Positions 6,718 through 13,150 of a DNA stretch of 15,903 bases are shown in pieces. The stretch is from UBA10183 sp041653835 (GTDB taxonomy: Bacteria > Omnitrophota > Gorgyraeia > Gorgyraeales > Gorgyraeaceae), in NCBI GenBank assembly GCA_041653835.1, contig JBAZEP010000036.1:1-15903 (forward strand). Reading direction: 5' to 3'. The first letter of the stretch is position 1; each line of letters begins with the position of its first letter. Position numbers and translations under genes: made by a program. The notes under the pieces are model-generated. The model made no database searches and had not been told where the DNA came from. It saw nothing but the letters and a program-made list of their open reading frames with translations.

Positions 6718-7072
6718 TCGGCATTTTCATGAAGACTTCTCTTTCCAGCTGTTCCAGGCTGAAAGGCTTGATAAGATAGCCAGCTGCCCCGTACCTCTCG
6801 GCCAGCTGGATAACCACTTCTTCACTCACAGCGGACATCATGATGACCTTGGAGTTAGGGCTGGTTTTTTTTATCTCCTGTAGCACCTCTATTCCTGAAG
6901 CCCCGGGCATTTTTATATCCAGGAGTATGACATCAGGTTGTTCTTCCGTGGCTATAAACAACGCCTGTTTCCCCTCATTGGCTGTAAAAACCTTGTAGCC
7001 TACTTGGCAGAAGTAAGACTTCAGGAAATCGCATATCGTAACATCATCGTCTATTATCAATAATTTGACCAC
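6713..7072 (-). CDS. Single-domain response regulator (CheY-like receiver)
   Basis: This is a stand-alone receiver domain that should be phosphorylated by a histidine kinase and act through protein contacts, as it has no output domain. With the start chosen it has 119 aa: acidic pocket D8-D9-D10, phosphoacceptor D52 in LLDIKMPG, S80 at the switch position and K102 in LIKPFS. The start is the GTG at 7070-7072, preceded by AAAAGGCGG at proper distance; an in-frame TTG at 7088-7090 would add six residues (LKRRCN, with the initiator Met) that do not belong to the domain. It follows the small secreted protein by 21 bp and so is probably in its Pho-box-controlled transcript. No kinase is encoded nearby, so its partner is unknown. 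Confidence 0.9.
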   Translation of the reverse strand: MVKLLIIDDDVTICDFLKSYFCQVGYKVFTANEGKQALFIATEEQPDVILLDIKMPGASGIEVLQEIKKTSPNSKVIMMSAVSEEVVIQLAERYGAAGYLIKPFSLEQLEREVFMKMPK

Positions 7073-7093
7073 ATTACACCGCCTTTTCAACGC

Positions 7094-7471
7094 TCAATTA
7101 TATGTATATTTATCTATCAACGCCCCGTTCCTGTAAAGTTCCACATTGTATTCCCGCAAAGAGCCATGCCTTTTCTTTATGACATCCGGGATATCTATCT
7201 GGGCCTTGTGCCAGCCCCTCTCGACATTATTCATAGAGCCGCTGGTAAAAGTAAACTCCTTGTCATTGAATTTACAGTGCACCTTGAAAAGCAGGCCGTC
7301 TGTCCATCTTTCTTGAGTCTCATAATTTATCAAAATAACATACCCTCCCATCCTGTATGCCTTTATCGCTCCTTTTATAGAAGCGGTATCGGCAAATGAA
7401 TCACAAGGGAAGAATAAAAGCGCGTTCATTGCAATGGCTATGATTACCGCTGAAGTTTTATTATGCGTCAT
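7094..7471 (-). CDS. Small secreted protein of unknown function
   Basis: I do not recognise a family. The product (about 125 aa) has a signal peptide: basic start, hydrophobic stretch AVIIAIAMNALLFFPC, then FADTA as a likely cleavage region. The mature part of about 95 residues alternates polar and hydrophobic residues (for example GGYVILINYE, FKVHCKFNDKEFTF, YNVELYRNGALIDKYTYN) and looks like a small all-beta domain. Three in-frame starts are close together: GTG 7486, ATG 7477 and ATG 7471. I chose 7471 because GAGG lies nine bases before it; 7477 remains possible. A promoter with four 11-bp-phased TTAACA-like repeats lies upstream, next to the PhoB-like regulator gene, so phosphate or envelope-stress control is plausible. 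Confidence 0.75.
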   Translation of the reverse strand: MTHNKTSAVIIAIAMNALLFFPCDSFADTASIKGAIKAYRMGGYVILINYETQERWTDGLLFKVHCKFNDKEFTFTSGSMNNVERGWHKAQIDIPDVIKKRHGSLREYNVELYRNGALIDKYTYN

Positions 7472-7494
7472 TGTCATTTTCCTCACCCAACTAA

Positions 7495-7548
7495 AGTATG
7501 CCTTAAGAGGATTAATTTATTGTTAAGCTATTGTTAATTTAGTGTTAA
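7495..7548 (-). promoter_or_regulatory. PhoP/PhoB-type box: phased TTAACA direct repeats with -10
   Basis: On the minus strand TTAACA occurs at 7543-7548, 7532-7537 and 7521-7526, exactly 11 bp apart, with a fourth weaker unit TTAATC at 7510-7515 in the same phase. Nine bases later is a possible -10, CATACT (7495-7500). Direct repeats with an 11-bp period are how OmpR/PhoB-family regulators bind, and TT(A/C/T)ACA with about 5-bp gaps is the Bacillus PhoP consensus. The regulator gene immediately upstream (7625-8317) is of that family. Confidence 0.7.
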
Positions 7549-7624
7549 TTCCAGGGCCTGCTGACTGAAAATGAAGCTAAATGGCGGGTTTTTAGCGAAA
7601 TACTGAATTAGACTTTTGAAAAGC

Positions 7625-8317
7625 CTATTCCTCTTCCTCGAGTTTGTATCCGATGCCCCTTACGTTTTTTATGTATTTTTCGGCATCGCCTAACTTTTTT
7701 CTCAGATGCCTGACATGAACATCTATGGTGCGCGCTACCACGACCTTTTCCTCGCCCCATAAAAACTCCAATATATTCTTCCTGCTGAAAGCGAAATTTT
7801 TCCTTGAAGCGAGGCGCTCCAGGACCTTGAATTCCACCTGGGTCAGGTCTATTTTCTTTCCATCCACCGTCACCTCATGCCGCTCCAGGTCCATTATTAC
7901 CTTGTCCCCGCCTATATATATCTTTTTTTCCCCGTTATCCTTGCTGTACCTTCTTAATACTGCCCTTACCCTGGCCTTTATCTCATTGATAGTGCATGGC
8001 TTCACTATGTAATCATCGGACCCCGCATCCAATCCAAAGACCTTATCCGCCTCTCCGCTCCTGCCAGATAATATTATGACTGGTATGGAAGAAAACCTGT
8101 CATTGCTTTTCAATATCTTGCATATCTCGAACCCATTAAGCCTCGGCAGGGTCACATCCAGCAGGATGAGGCCGGGTTTTTCTTTCTCCATGAAACCGAA
8201 CAATTCTTCGGCGCACGAAAACCCTTTAACATCAAACCCTTCATCTTTAAGGGCGACGCTCATTAACTTGATGATTTCCGGATCGTCATCCACCACTACT
8301 ATTAATTTTTCGTCCAT
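7625..8317 (-). CDS. OmpR/PhoB-family two-component response regulator
   Basis: This is a DNA-binding regulator of 230 aa. The receiver domain (about 1-120) has the acidic pocket D10-D11-D12, phosphoacceptor D54 in LLDVTLP, S84 and K106 in IVKPCT. The winged-helix output domain (about 130-228) has DLTQVEFKVLERLA, RTIDVHVRHLRKKLG and the closing VRGIGYKLE typical of OmpR/PhoB proteins. The start ATG at 8315-8317 lies 19 bp after the tilS stop, with no strong ribosome binding site. It is probably in the flavodoxin-tilS transcript. No histidine kinase adjoins it. The 11-bp TTAACA repeats just downstream are its most obvious candidate target. A PhoB/PhoP identity is likely but the symbol is withheld. 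Confidence 0.93.
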   Translation of the reverse strand: MDEKLIVVVDDDPEIIKLMSVALKDEGFDVKGFSCAEELFGFMEKEKPGLILLDVTLPRLNGFEICKILKSNDRFSSIPVIILSGRSGEADKVFGLDAGSDDYIVKPCTINEIKARVRAVLRRYSKDNGEKKIYIGGDKVIMDLERHEVTVDGKKIDLTQVEFKVLERLASRKNFAFSRKNILEFLWGEEKVVVARTIDVHVRHLRKKLGDAEKYIKNVRGIGYKLEEEE

Positions 8318-8336
8318 ATAGAAGAGTATACCATAT

Positions 8337-9332
8337 TTATTTTGTTTTAAGAATGATATTCAGCCTGTCTTTGGAAGCGATTATGCCTCCGGGCAGGTCC
8401 ACTATCGAATTCACAGGCCTTTCGTATATCAATTCCTCGAGCTCTTTCCAGTGCTGGTATGTAAACCGCCTGGTGTCGCCTTTTACTTCTTCCAGCCCCA
8501 GCCGCAAAAGCCTTTTTCTCACAGCGCCGGGAAGTTTTTTGAATTTCCTGATATCTATGGCTATGGCGCCGTGTTTCATCTTTGACACGCTTTTGAATTT
8601 CCTCCTGGAGTACCTGTCCAGGAAATCATTTTCTTCCTGCAGATTCTCCGCCATATTGGCGAGGACTTCTTTGATGTTAGGGTTAAAATCTTTTTCCAGG
8701 AGCGGGATGAGTTCCAGCCTGACTTTATTCCTCGTGAAGATAGTTTTATCGTTCGATGAATCTTTCCTGGATTTGAGGCCATTCTCCGCGATAAAGCCTT
8801 CTATTTCTTTCCTGGAAACCTCCATTAGAGGCCTTATAATCGTGAACCCGGGCATTTCTTTGACAGGGCTTATGCCTCCCAGGCCTTTCATGCCCGCGCC
8901 CCTCATCATCCTCATGAGCACTGTCTCTGCCTGGTCATCCCTTGTGTGGCCAACAGCTATTTTATCTATGCCTCTTTCCTTTGCCGCGCGTTTAAAAAAA
9001 TCATACCTCTCGAACCGAGCAGCCTCTTCAGCTGAAATGCCTTTTTCTTTCGCGATCTTCGGGACATCTATTTCTTCCCACGCGATATCGACATTGTACT
9101 TTTTCGCCAGTTCTTCGCAGAACATCCTGTCCGCCGCAGACTCCTCGCCCCTGAACTTATGGTCAAGGTGCGCCATGACAATGGTCAGTGAATACTCCTC
9201 TTTAAGCCCGCAGAGAATGTGTAGCAGGACAATAGAATCCGGGCCGCCTGACACGCCCGCGAGCACCCTGTCGCCTTTCCTGAGCATGCCGTATCTTTTT
9301 ATGGTGGATTTGATTTTATCTGGAAAAGTCAT
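8337..9332 (-). CDS. tilS: tRNA(Ile)-lysidine synthase
   Basis: TilS attaches lysine to C34 of tRNA-Ile(CAU), which changes its codon and amino-acid identity. The PP-loop SGGPDS is at 28-33, followed by VMAHLDHKFRGEES and the conserved GHTRDDQAET and RPLMEVSRKEI stretches; the C-terminal half keeps a substrate-binding TilS domain. At 331 aa it is nearer the short form (such as that of Aquifex) than the roughly 430-aa E. coli enzyme. The ATG at 9330-9332 is nine bases after the preceding stop codon. In many bacteria tilS stands next to ftsH; here two regulators and a secreted protein lie between them. Confidence 0.96.
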   Translation of the reverse strand: MTFPDKIKSTIKRYGMLRKGDRVLAGVSGGPDSIVLLHILCGLKEEYSLTIVMAHLDHKFRGEESAADRMFCEELAKKYNVDIAWEEIDVPKIAKEKGISAEEAARFERYDFFKRAAKERGIDKIAVGHTRDDQAETVLMRMMRGAGMKGLGGISPVKEMPGFTIIRPLMEVSRKEIEGFIAENGLKSRKDSSNDKTIFTRNKVRLELIPLLEKDFNPNIKEVLANMAENLQEENDFLDRYSRRKFKSVSKMKHGAIAIDIRKFKKLPGAVRKRLLRLGLEEVKGDTRRFTYQHWKELEELIYERPVNSIVDLPGGIIASKDRLNIILKTK

Positions 9333-9341
9333 GCGAAAATA

Positions 9342-10289
9342 CTATTTTAATTTCTCGGAAATATTATAAAGCACTCCGCTCGCTATCTCCGGCTTAGGGA
9401 ACAAATATTTTCTCGCGGAAATGGTAACGCCTGTTTTATTACCCTCCCGCCTGATCTTTACATACACCTGCGCGCCATTAATATTCGCGGACAGCTCTCC
9501 GCCGGGCCTGTCTTCCTTGGCAACCCTGCCCATCTGGTTCAAGACAGCCAGGGCTGTATCGTACATTTTATCAAACCCTGTTGCGAAATCTTTCTGTATG
9601 CTGTCTTTTCCCGCGAATGTAGCGGCGATCCCCACAGGTAAAACCGCCGCGCCTGCCAGCATAGCTACGCCATATATCTTAGCGCCCTGGATCCCGGCTG
9701 ACTTCATGGATTCCGCCAGTATAAGGGCTGCCAGCTGTTGGCCGCTTGTTATATTTTTATAACCTTTGTCTGTATTCAGGTCATACACCTTGACAGTCGG
9801 CTCTCCTCCTGCGCTATAATCTTTTAAAACAATCCTTCCTATCTTAAGCTTAAGAACGTCTATCTGCATGGGCATCTGTTCAGACGCTTCGCCTTTCTGC
9901 TTTTCCCCGTCTTTCGCTACCTTCAATTCATCGACATTCAGCTTGCCGTCTTTATTCTTCTCAATGCCCAATTCTTTTAAATTGATATCAACATTCGCCA
10001 GGTGGATCTTTTTTCTTAGTAAACTTCCCAGGTCATACGAGACATTTATCTTTGGTAAATCCACTAGGATGCCTTTTGAAAATCCTTCGGGATTATACAT
10101 CTTTAAGCCTTTAATCTTCACGGATCGGGTCAATATGCCCAGAGAAAATCCGTCAATATGCACCGGCGCGCCTGTGATCTTTGTTGCAACAATTGTCACC
10201 GCCGCCTTGACCACCTGGTCTTTAACAATCCCCAGGACAAAGATAACAATAATGATAACTATCAGGGTTTTGATAGAATTTTTCTTCAT
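9342..10289 (-). CDS. AsmA-like membrane protein fused to a DUF3568-like domain
   Basis: The 315-aa product has one N-terminal transmembrane helix (about 7-21), followed by an AsmA/DUF748-like segment (about 30-175) with the usual run ATKITGAPVHIDGFSLGI, NVDINLKELGIEKN and NVDELK; this family faces the periplasm and takes part in outer-membrane lipid or protein homeostasis. A hydrophobic, Gly/Ala-rich stretch follows (204-226), then about 90 residues (FDKMYDTALAVLNQMG, GAQVYVKIRREGNKTGVTI, ending VLYNISEKLK) that resemble DUF3568, normally a small stand-alone lipoprotein domain. AGGAGG precedes the ATG. It follows the exported flavodoxin closely and is nine bases ahead of tilS. Domain names are from pattern memory; the fusion is the main point of interest. 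Function unknown. Confidence 0.7.
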   Translation of the reverse strand: MKKNSIKTLIVIIIVIFVLGIVKDQVVKAAVTIVATKITGAPVHIDGFSLGILTRSVKIKGLKMYNPEGFSKGILVDLPKINVSYDLGSLLRKKIHLANVDINLKELGIEKNKDGKLNVDELKVAKDGEKQKGEASEQMPMQIDVLKLKIGRIVLKDYSAGGEPTVKVYDLNTDKGYKNITSGQQLAALILAESMKSAGIQGAKIYGVAMLAGAAVLPVGIAATFAGKDSIQKDFATGFDKMYDTALAVLNQMGRVAKEDRPGGELSANINGAQVYVKIRREGNKTGVTISARKYLFPKPEIASGVLYNISEKLK

Positions 10290-10299
10290 ATCAACCTCC

Positions 10300-10890
10300 T
10301 TATTTCGTGAGCTTGATTTTTCGCAGCCACTCAGATACTTTGTTTTGCTCGGTTTTCACATCACTTCCCGAAATCGCGAAACTATCCAGCAAGGTAGATT
10401 TTGGGCAAAGCTTTGAGATATCTGTAACGCTTCGTCCCAGGCCGCCCCCGCCATGCGTGCAAAACGGCACAATAGTTTTTCCCGAGAAGTCATATTCCGA
10501 TAAAAATGTCTTAACCGGAGCAGGAAACGTGCCCCACCAATTAGGATAACCTATGAATATCAGATCATATGACCTGATATTCTCAATTTTTGTTTTCAAT
10601 TCCGGCTTGTAACCGGAATCAAGCTCCTGCCTTGCTTGATTCACGGCCGTATTGTAATCATCAGGATACGGATTTACCGCCTGGATCTCAAAAATATCCC
10701 CGCCCACGATATTGTGAATCTGCTTGGCGATCTCACGAGTGTTGCCGGTGCGGGAAAAATAAACCACCAGGATTCTTTGGGTTCCTGACAATGACATGTC
10801 TTCCTCCGCGGCAAAATTCATTTGAGCCGCTACACCCGTGAATACAACTAATGTAGCAGTTATCAATAGGACAAAAATTATCTTATTCAC
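10300..10890 (-). CDS. Exported flavodoxin-family protein
   Basis: The product (196 aa) begins with a signal peptide (IIFVLLITATLVVFTGVAA, cleavage probably near residues 22-28) followed by a flavodoxin domain. The FMN phosphate loop is FSRTGNTRE (45-53), and the flavin-stacking loops are YPNWWGTFP (115-123) and THGGGGLGRS (145-154), as in the Flavodoxin_4 group. It should carry FMN and pass electrons outside the cytoplasm. The start is GTG at 10888-10890 with AGGAGG six bases upstream; an ATG one frame over is not used. It is the first gene of a unit with the AsmA/DUF3568 gene, nine bases downstream. A possible lipoprotein anchor was looked for, but no lipobox Cys is present. Confidence 0.9.
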   Translation of the reverse strand: MNKIIFVLLITATLVVFTGVAAQMNFAAEEDMSLSGTQRILVVYFSRTGNTREIAKQIHNIVGGDIFEIQAVNPYPDDYNTAVNQARQELDSGYKPELKTKIENIRSYDLIFIGYPNWWGTFPAPVKTFLSEYDFSGKTIVPFCTHGGGGLGRSVTDISKLCPKSTLLDSFAISGSDVKTEQNKVSEWLRKIKLTK

Positions 10891-10960
10891 ATTTGCCTCC
10901 TCGTGCTATCTCGTCAAACCTGGCAAAGCTAACCCTTCTTTTAATAATAAATTATCCACA

Positions 10961-10990
10961 TTGTAGGTCACCCTTAAGGATGACCTACAA
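10961..10990. repeat. 30-bp palindrome between TIR gene and flavodoxin gene
   Basis: TTGTAGGTCA at 10961-10970 pairs with TGACCTACAA at 10981-10990 around CCCTTAAGGA. Only one pair in the whole 30 bp is mismatched. It begins five bases after the stop of the TIR-like gene. No T-run follows on either side, so it is a hairpin but not a standard terminator. It lacks the GACANTGTC core of P1-P4. Confidence 0.85.
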
Positions 10991-10995
10991 CTATT

Positions 10996-11802
10996 CTACA
11001 GGTAATCAATTTCATCAAGACCTTCTATAACCGCAATAAAAGTCTTTTCGATATTACCAGAAGGAAAAAGAATATATTCTCTCCCCCTAAGAATACCTTC
11101 TTCTATTTTTACTCCATCTTCTTTTAAAATAAAAATCGGCTTGTCAGCAAAAACGCATCCACCAGTTTCTTGGTGTAACCACGTGTAATCTAATTTCGGG
11201 GAATAAACAGTCATTAGTATCTCTTGACTAGCAGCTCTTTTTTTGATTTTTATATCCACAGGCTCTGGAGAATATTTTTCTCCAGACTTTACATCGAACC
11301 CAAGCAATGTTAAAAATTTCCCTAGGATTTGACCGTAAACTCTTCCTTGTTCATCAAAAGAATGTGCAATAAAAACACTTTTTATTTTTTTATTCTTAGC
11401 GTTACTTTTATATTCTGCTTTTTTTAAATCTAAAATTTGCTCTAATTTACTTAGAATTAAATAAGTTTTCTCTGCTTCTGGAGTATCAATAGCTACAGAT
11501 AGGACACGCTCATATACCGGATGAGCTACTAAATCTATTCTGTAAATAGTTGTAGTATAGTTTGCTTCTTTAAGGAATTTTTTTCCCATTATTCTAAAAT
11601 TAAAACTTTGGGGGTTACTATTTTTTATCTTACTAATACTAGTCAATTCTTCTTTGGAAGTAACCTGGATGCGTTCATCTTCAAATTCTAATGTAAATTC
11701 ATACTCGCATGAATCACATCCTAGATTCAATAAAACTTTTTCAATAGTTTCTAATTCATTTATTGAAATATAGTGCAAAGCAAATTTTTTCTCTGTCCGC
11801 AT
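10996..11802 (-). CDS. TIR-like domain protein with unassigned N-terminal domain (putative NADase effector)
   Basis: The 268-aa product has two parts. Residues 1-135 match no family I know; they hold beta-rich stretches (CEYEFTLEFEDERIQVTS, FNFRIMGKKF, YRIDLVAHPVYERVLSVAI) and end in a Lys-rich linker. Residues 141-262 read as a TIR-like domain: SVFIAHSFDEQGR opens it (strand A and loop), LGKFLTLLGFDVKSGEKYS follows, and W208-LHQE212 fits the position of the catalytic Glu of NAD-cleaving TIR domains, before DKPIFILKEDG. Such domains often serve in anti-phage abortive infection. The gene is visibly richer in A+T than its neighbours, has its own promoter (11866-11894) and AGGAGG before the ATG, and lies between two palindromes, which suggests acquisition. 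No partner sensor gene is recognisable. Confidence 0.7.
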   Translation of the reverse strand: MRTEKKFALHYISINELETIEKVLLNLGCDSCEYEFTLEFEDERIQVTSKEELTSISKIKNSNPQSFNFRIMGKKFLKEANYTTTIYRIDLVAHPVYERVLSVAIDTPEAEKTYLILSKLEQILDLKKAEYKSNAKNKKIKSVFIAHSFDEQGRVYGQILGKFLTLLGFDVKSGEKYSPEPVDIKIKKRAASQEILMTVYSPKLDYTWLHQETGGCVFADKPIFILKEDGVKIEEGILRGREYILFPSGNIEKTFIAVIEGLDEIDYL

Positions 11803-11865
11803 CTTTGCCTCCTAATTAACTAATTCTAATTTAATTAAAATTACAAATTATTCTTGACAGTTATT

Positions 11866-11894
11866 ATAATACCACTTCATCCCTATAAATGCAA
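11866..11894 (-). promoter_or_regulatory. Putative promoter of the TIR-like gene
   Basis: The minus strand has -35 TTGCAT (11889-11894), a 17-bp spacer and -10 TATTAT (11866-11871), about 64 bp before the ATG. The leader is AT-rich and repeats TAATT several times (11811-11850), which could hold an operator. A plus-strand TTGACA/TATAAT pair overlaps but has improper spacing. Confidence 0.55.
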
Positions 11895-11904
11895 CGGAAC
11901 CATA

Positions 11905-11947
11905 GTTAAGGGAAGATTTATGACAATGTCATAAATCTTCCCTTAAC
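11905..11947. repeat. Palindrome P3 of the GACANTGTC family
   Basis: This is a perfect 43-bp inverted repeat: GTTAAGGGAAGATTTATGACA, split here as arm GTTAAGGGAAG plus ATTTATGACA, then a central A, then the complement. It is the longest and most exact of the four copies. It lies upstream of the TIR gene promoter and next to the self-complementary region that begins at 11957. Confidence 0.92.
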
Positions 11948-11956
11948 CGGTCATCT

Positions 11957-11985
11957 TTACACCTTTAGGTGTAATTTATTACACC
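11957..11985. repeat. Two mutually exclusive hairpins
   Basis: TTACACC (11957-11963) pairs with GGTGTAA (11968-11974); the same GGTGTAAT (11968-11975) can pair instead with ATTACACC (11978-11985). The three-part A-B-A' layout permits only one hairpin at a time. It forms the left edge of the gene-free region. Confidence 0.7.
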
Positions 11986-12029
11986 ATTTTGAAGTATAGG
12001 CAGGGGCATGAGGATCATTCACACAGTAA

Positions 12030-12410
12030 GCCATGAGGAGGACTTGCGAGCGTCCGCCACAGAACTTTGGCGGATAGCCTTTTATAAGCGTTTTGGCGGT
12101 TTCTAAAACATGCACCAAGCCAGGTCGGGTAGGCTGGAGAAAAGCGTTGGAGATTCTCTCCTCGTACCAAATCTGAGCGTATCTTGTACACCTATCTCTT
12201 AGATTTGGTACGGGGCGAGCGGGCATGCGCGCTGTCAGGCAGGTCTGTAGGCACATTAGAACGTTTCGGCATCGCTGGTCCTTAGATAAAGCGCGCAAGG
12301 AGTTACGGCGAGATTTTTATACTGTCAAGATACCTGCAGTATAAAAAACGAGCCGTAAACCGTAGCGCGCGGCGAAATCAGTTCAGTGCCGAAGACCTGC
12401 CTGACCTGCG
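12030..12410. ncRNA. Candidate structured RNA or fold-back element (strand unresolved)
   Basis: No believable gene lies here, but the DNA is highly self-complementary. A nested set of stems spans 12235-12404: a perfect 12-bp stem (12235-12246 with 12393-12404), TTCGGCA with TGCCGAA, GCGCGC with GCGCGC, TTACGGC with GCCGTAA, and a perfect 11-bp apical stem (12314-12324 with 12337-12347) with a 12-base loop. Next to it are a second perfect 12-bp stem (12163-12174 with 12201-12212), the small hairpin GGAGA/TCTCC at 12149-12161, and TCCGCC/GGCGGA at about 12053-12074. On the plus strand this would end at the terminator at 12427-12457. It does not show the signature sequences of RNase P RNA, tmRNA or SRP RNA. 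A minus-strand open frame across it lacks a good start and any recognisable protein features. Confidence 0.5.
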
Positions 12411-12426
12411 AATCATAAACAAAAAA

Positions 12427-12457
12427 GCCATAACTTTTATCAAGCTATGGCTTTTTG
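12427..12457. terminator. Bidirectional intrinsic terminator
   Basis: GCCATA and TATGGC form a stem within AAAAAAGCCATA ... TATGGCTTTTTG, with A- and T-runs on both sides, so it can stop transcription from either strand. On the minus strand it follows the ferritin-like stop codon by about 20 bp; on the plus strand it would end the candidate structured RNA. Confidence 0.8.
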
Positions 12458-12478
12458 TTATTTAAGTAATGCTGGGAT

Positions 12479-12961
12479 TTATTTCTTTTCTTTTAGGTTT
12501 TCGAACAGCTCCTCGTGGCCTATTTCTTCGCCCATGATGTGAACGGCGAGCTGGTAGGTGTCATGGTCTTTGCCGAATGTTTTCTTGGCAATCTTATTAT
12601 ATACATCGATAGCGCCTGCTTCCGCGTCCGTGACCAGCTTTATTATCTCGTCATAATCTGTCAGGTCTTTCATGACTCCGGGATAAGGGCTATTAGCGTT
12701 TTTCTCTATGGCGCTGAGATTGTTCGTAGGAAGCCCGCCGAGCTCGATGATCCTTTCGGCTAATTCCGTCGCATGCTCAAGTTCATCTTTCGCTATCTTA
12801 TTCAAAAATTCCGCCATGTCCTCGTACCCTTTGCCTTCTACTGCCTGCGCCATATACCACCACGCGTAATACGCGAGCCATTCATCGCAATAAGCCTTGT
12901 TCAGATCTTTGATCAGGTCTTTCAGATCCAATTCCACTATTTCCCTGGATTTTTTACCCAT
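12479..12961 (-). CDS. Ferritin-like di-iron protein (bacterioferritin/Dps-like group)
   Basis: The 160-aa protein is a four-helix ferritin-like domain. Candidate iron ligands follow the family plan: E27 (in YCDEWLAYYAWW), E60 and H63 (DELEHA), E114 (TDAEAGA), E146 and H149 (GEEIGHEE), that is two ExxH motifs, one in each helix pair. No C-terminal rubredoxin Cys pairs exist, so it is not a rubrerythrin proper. It may store iron or remove peroxide. AGGAGG precedes the ATG closely, the -10 TATAAT lies at 13011-13016, and an intrinsic terminator follows, so it forms a single-gene transcript. The subfamily cannot be fixed by eye. Confidence 0.88.
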   Translation of the reverse strand: MGKKSREIVELDLKDLIKDLNKAYCDEWLAYYAWWYMAQAVEGKGYEDMAEFLNKIAKDELEHATELAERIIELGGLPTNNLSAIEKNANSPYPGVMKDLTDYDEIIKLVTDAEAGAIDVYNKIAKKTFGKDHDTYQLAVHIMGEEIGHEELFENLKEKK

Positions 12962-13010
12962 TTTGTTACCTCCTTTTAGTTTTAAGCGAATTATCCTGTT
13001 TATTTAATAT

Positions 13011-13052
13011 ATTATAACTACAATATCAGATGTATAGGAATTGGCTAATTCC
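13011..13052 (-). promoter_or_regulatory. Ferritin-like gene promoter region with small dyad
   Basis: On the minus strand a consensus -10 TATAAT (13011-13016) lies 50 bp before the start codon. The -35 is poor (TTCCTA, 18 bp upstream), and a dyad GGAATT-GGCT-AATTCC (13037-13052) overlaps that position. The weak -35 and adjacent dyad suggest an activator or repressor site; it does not match the Fur or PerR consensus. Confidence 0.45.
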
Positions 13053-13084
13053 CATTATTGTTGACTTTTTTCTACTAATTGCAG

Positions 13085-13150
13085 CCCCTCGCGACATAGA
13101 GCAAAGATAGAGTCGCTCGGGACGAATTTTTGCTAAAAGCAAAAATTCGG
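13085..13150. repeat. tRNA-flanking composite element, copy B (tRNA-Met 3' side)
   Basis: It has the same parts as copy A: CCCTCGCGAC, about 20 variable bases, GTCGCTCGGGACGA, then a perfect hairpin CGAATTTTTGC / GCAAAAATTCG and a final G touching the tRNA-Met 3' end. Copy C on the other side of the tRNA is in the opposite orientation. Confidence 0.8.

Noticed and set aside
11957..12298. Minus-strand open frame of 113 codons
   Set aside because: It has a TTG start inside the nested stems, no good ribosome binding site, Cys- and Arg-rich composition and no recognisable domain. A decayed gene cannot be excluded.
12030..12410. Identity as RNase P RNA, tmRNA, 6S RNA or SRP RNA
   Set aside because: I looked for the universal signatures (for example GGAAAGTCCGGGC of RNase P and a tRNA-like T-arm for tmRNA) on both strands and did not find them.
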